Both the position numbers and the translations under genes were made by a program. This document shows positions 63,704-64,000 of a DNA stretch of 64,000 bases, one piece after another. Source of the DNA: an uncultured Coprococcus sp. (GTDB lineage: Bacteria > Bacillota > Clostridia > Lachnospirales > Lachnospiraceae); the NCBI GenBank assembly GCA_900548215.1, contig URJI01000001.1:1-64000 (forward strand). Reading direction: 5' to 3'. Every line of letters starts with the position of its first letter. Position 1 is the stretch's first letter. The notes under the pieces were generated by a model. The model worked only from the letters and a program-made list of their open reading frames with translations, did no database searches and had not been told where the DNA came from.

Positions 63704-64000
63704 TTTCGTTTTTCCATCGTAAACAGATAATTTCACACACTTTCTATTACATCCCCTATTCACTTTTACGCAGTATGGGCTTTCTGCCGCACCTCCCGTA
63801 CTCACTTGATTGATTTCATGCGTACTTAACCATACTGCCCTTTGACGCTATATGTAGATTCCTTCTTTCTTGTTTAAATTCATTCCGGCTTAACCCACTA
63901 TTTATTTCTTTGACTCTGTAAGCTGATCCTTTACTTGCATGCTTAATTTCACGCCTTCCCACATTCTTTATATCTCAATTCCTTGTTTATTACTTCCTTT

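Larger units (their letters stand above)
63401..64000. other. 600-base upstream region of sulP, mostly noncoding
   Basis: Contains an in-frame N-terminal extension of sulP (to 63469), a structured leader (63494-63600), an AT-rich hairpin with T tracts (63671-63703), and a long hairpin with arms GCAGTATGG / CCATACTGC (63770-63778 and 63830-63838). The rest shows no gene I can support; short frames lack ribosome sites. No promoter hexamers stand out. Confidence 0.6.

Overview
The window reads as chromosomal DNA of an anaerobic Firmicute of the class Clostridia, most likely a Lachnospiraceae member (Coprococcus/Butyrivibrio-like). Supporting this are CodY, Spo0A-type regulators, a clostridial single-chain PurL, a large LRR plus BIg2 surface protein, DUF1015 and DUF4422 proteins, strong GGAGG ribosome binding sites and moderate-to-low GC. 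Nearly every gene lies on the minus strand. Only a LysR gene, one membrane glycosyltransferase gene and a doubtful small ORF are on the plus strand. The genus is an inference; no rRNA or tRNA gene is present to fix it.

Layout by region. 1-4.7 kb: the start of rpsB, then the codY operon (codY, a DUF6115-like coiled-coil/HTH protein, a membrane-anchored low-complexity protein with an MltG-like tail, a polytopic membrane protein). 4.8-9.6 kb: comM-dprA-topA. 9.7-14 kb: an ABC-2 exporter (permease, ATPase) with a large secreted/membrane partner. 14.2-16.3 kb: two G3E (COG0523) GTPases, one His-rich and one fused to a YcgQ/TIGR03943-like domain, suggesting metal homeostasis. 16.5-21.3 kb: an MscS channel, a branching-enzyme homologue that lacks its catalytic residues, DUF1015 and a P-loop kinase-like protein. 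21.6-25.8 kb: a 1409-residue secreted LRR/BIg2 protein. 26-36.7 kb: amino-acid biosynthesis (leuC-leuD-leuB-ilvD-ilvB, then serC-serA-asd), with a divergent LysR regulator at 36.8 kb. 38.3-53.1 kb: a cell-surface glycan cluster (DegT aminotransferase, Gfo/Idh oxidoreductase, ATP-grasp, FkbM, WbqC, flippase, six glycosyltransferase or DUF4422 genes and a polytopic GT-C-like protein), partly very AT-rich. 53.2-57 kb: purL. 57.2-59.1 kb: two AspA/AstE-like paralogues. 59.3-61 kb: two tandem Spo0A-like paralogues. 61.3-63.4 kb: a SulP anion transporter with a structured leader.

The most unusual signal is a pair of long palindromic elements, at 29506-29779 (leader of serC-serA-asd) and 31787-31987 (between ilvD and ilvB). 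They share an intricate core and short termini, while their long pairing arms differ in sequence yet remain self-complementary. That is what a conserved structured RNA, or an unusual mobile palindrome, would look like. A second theme is paralogue pairs or single homologues whose catalytic or phospho-signalling residues are lost: the GlgB-like protein, one AspA/AstE-like protein and one Spo0A-like receiver.

All calls come from reading the sequence. No database searches, folding programs or composition calculations were run.
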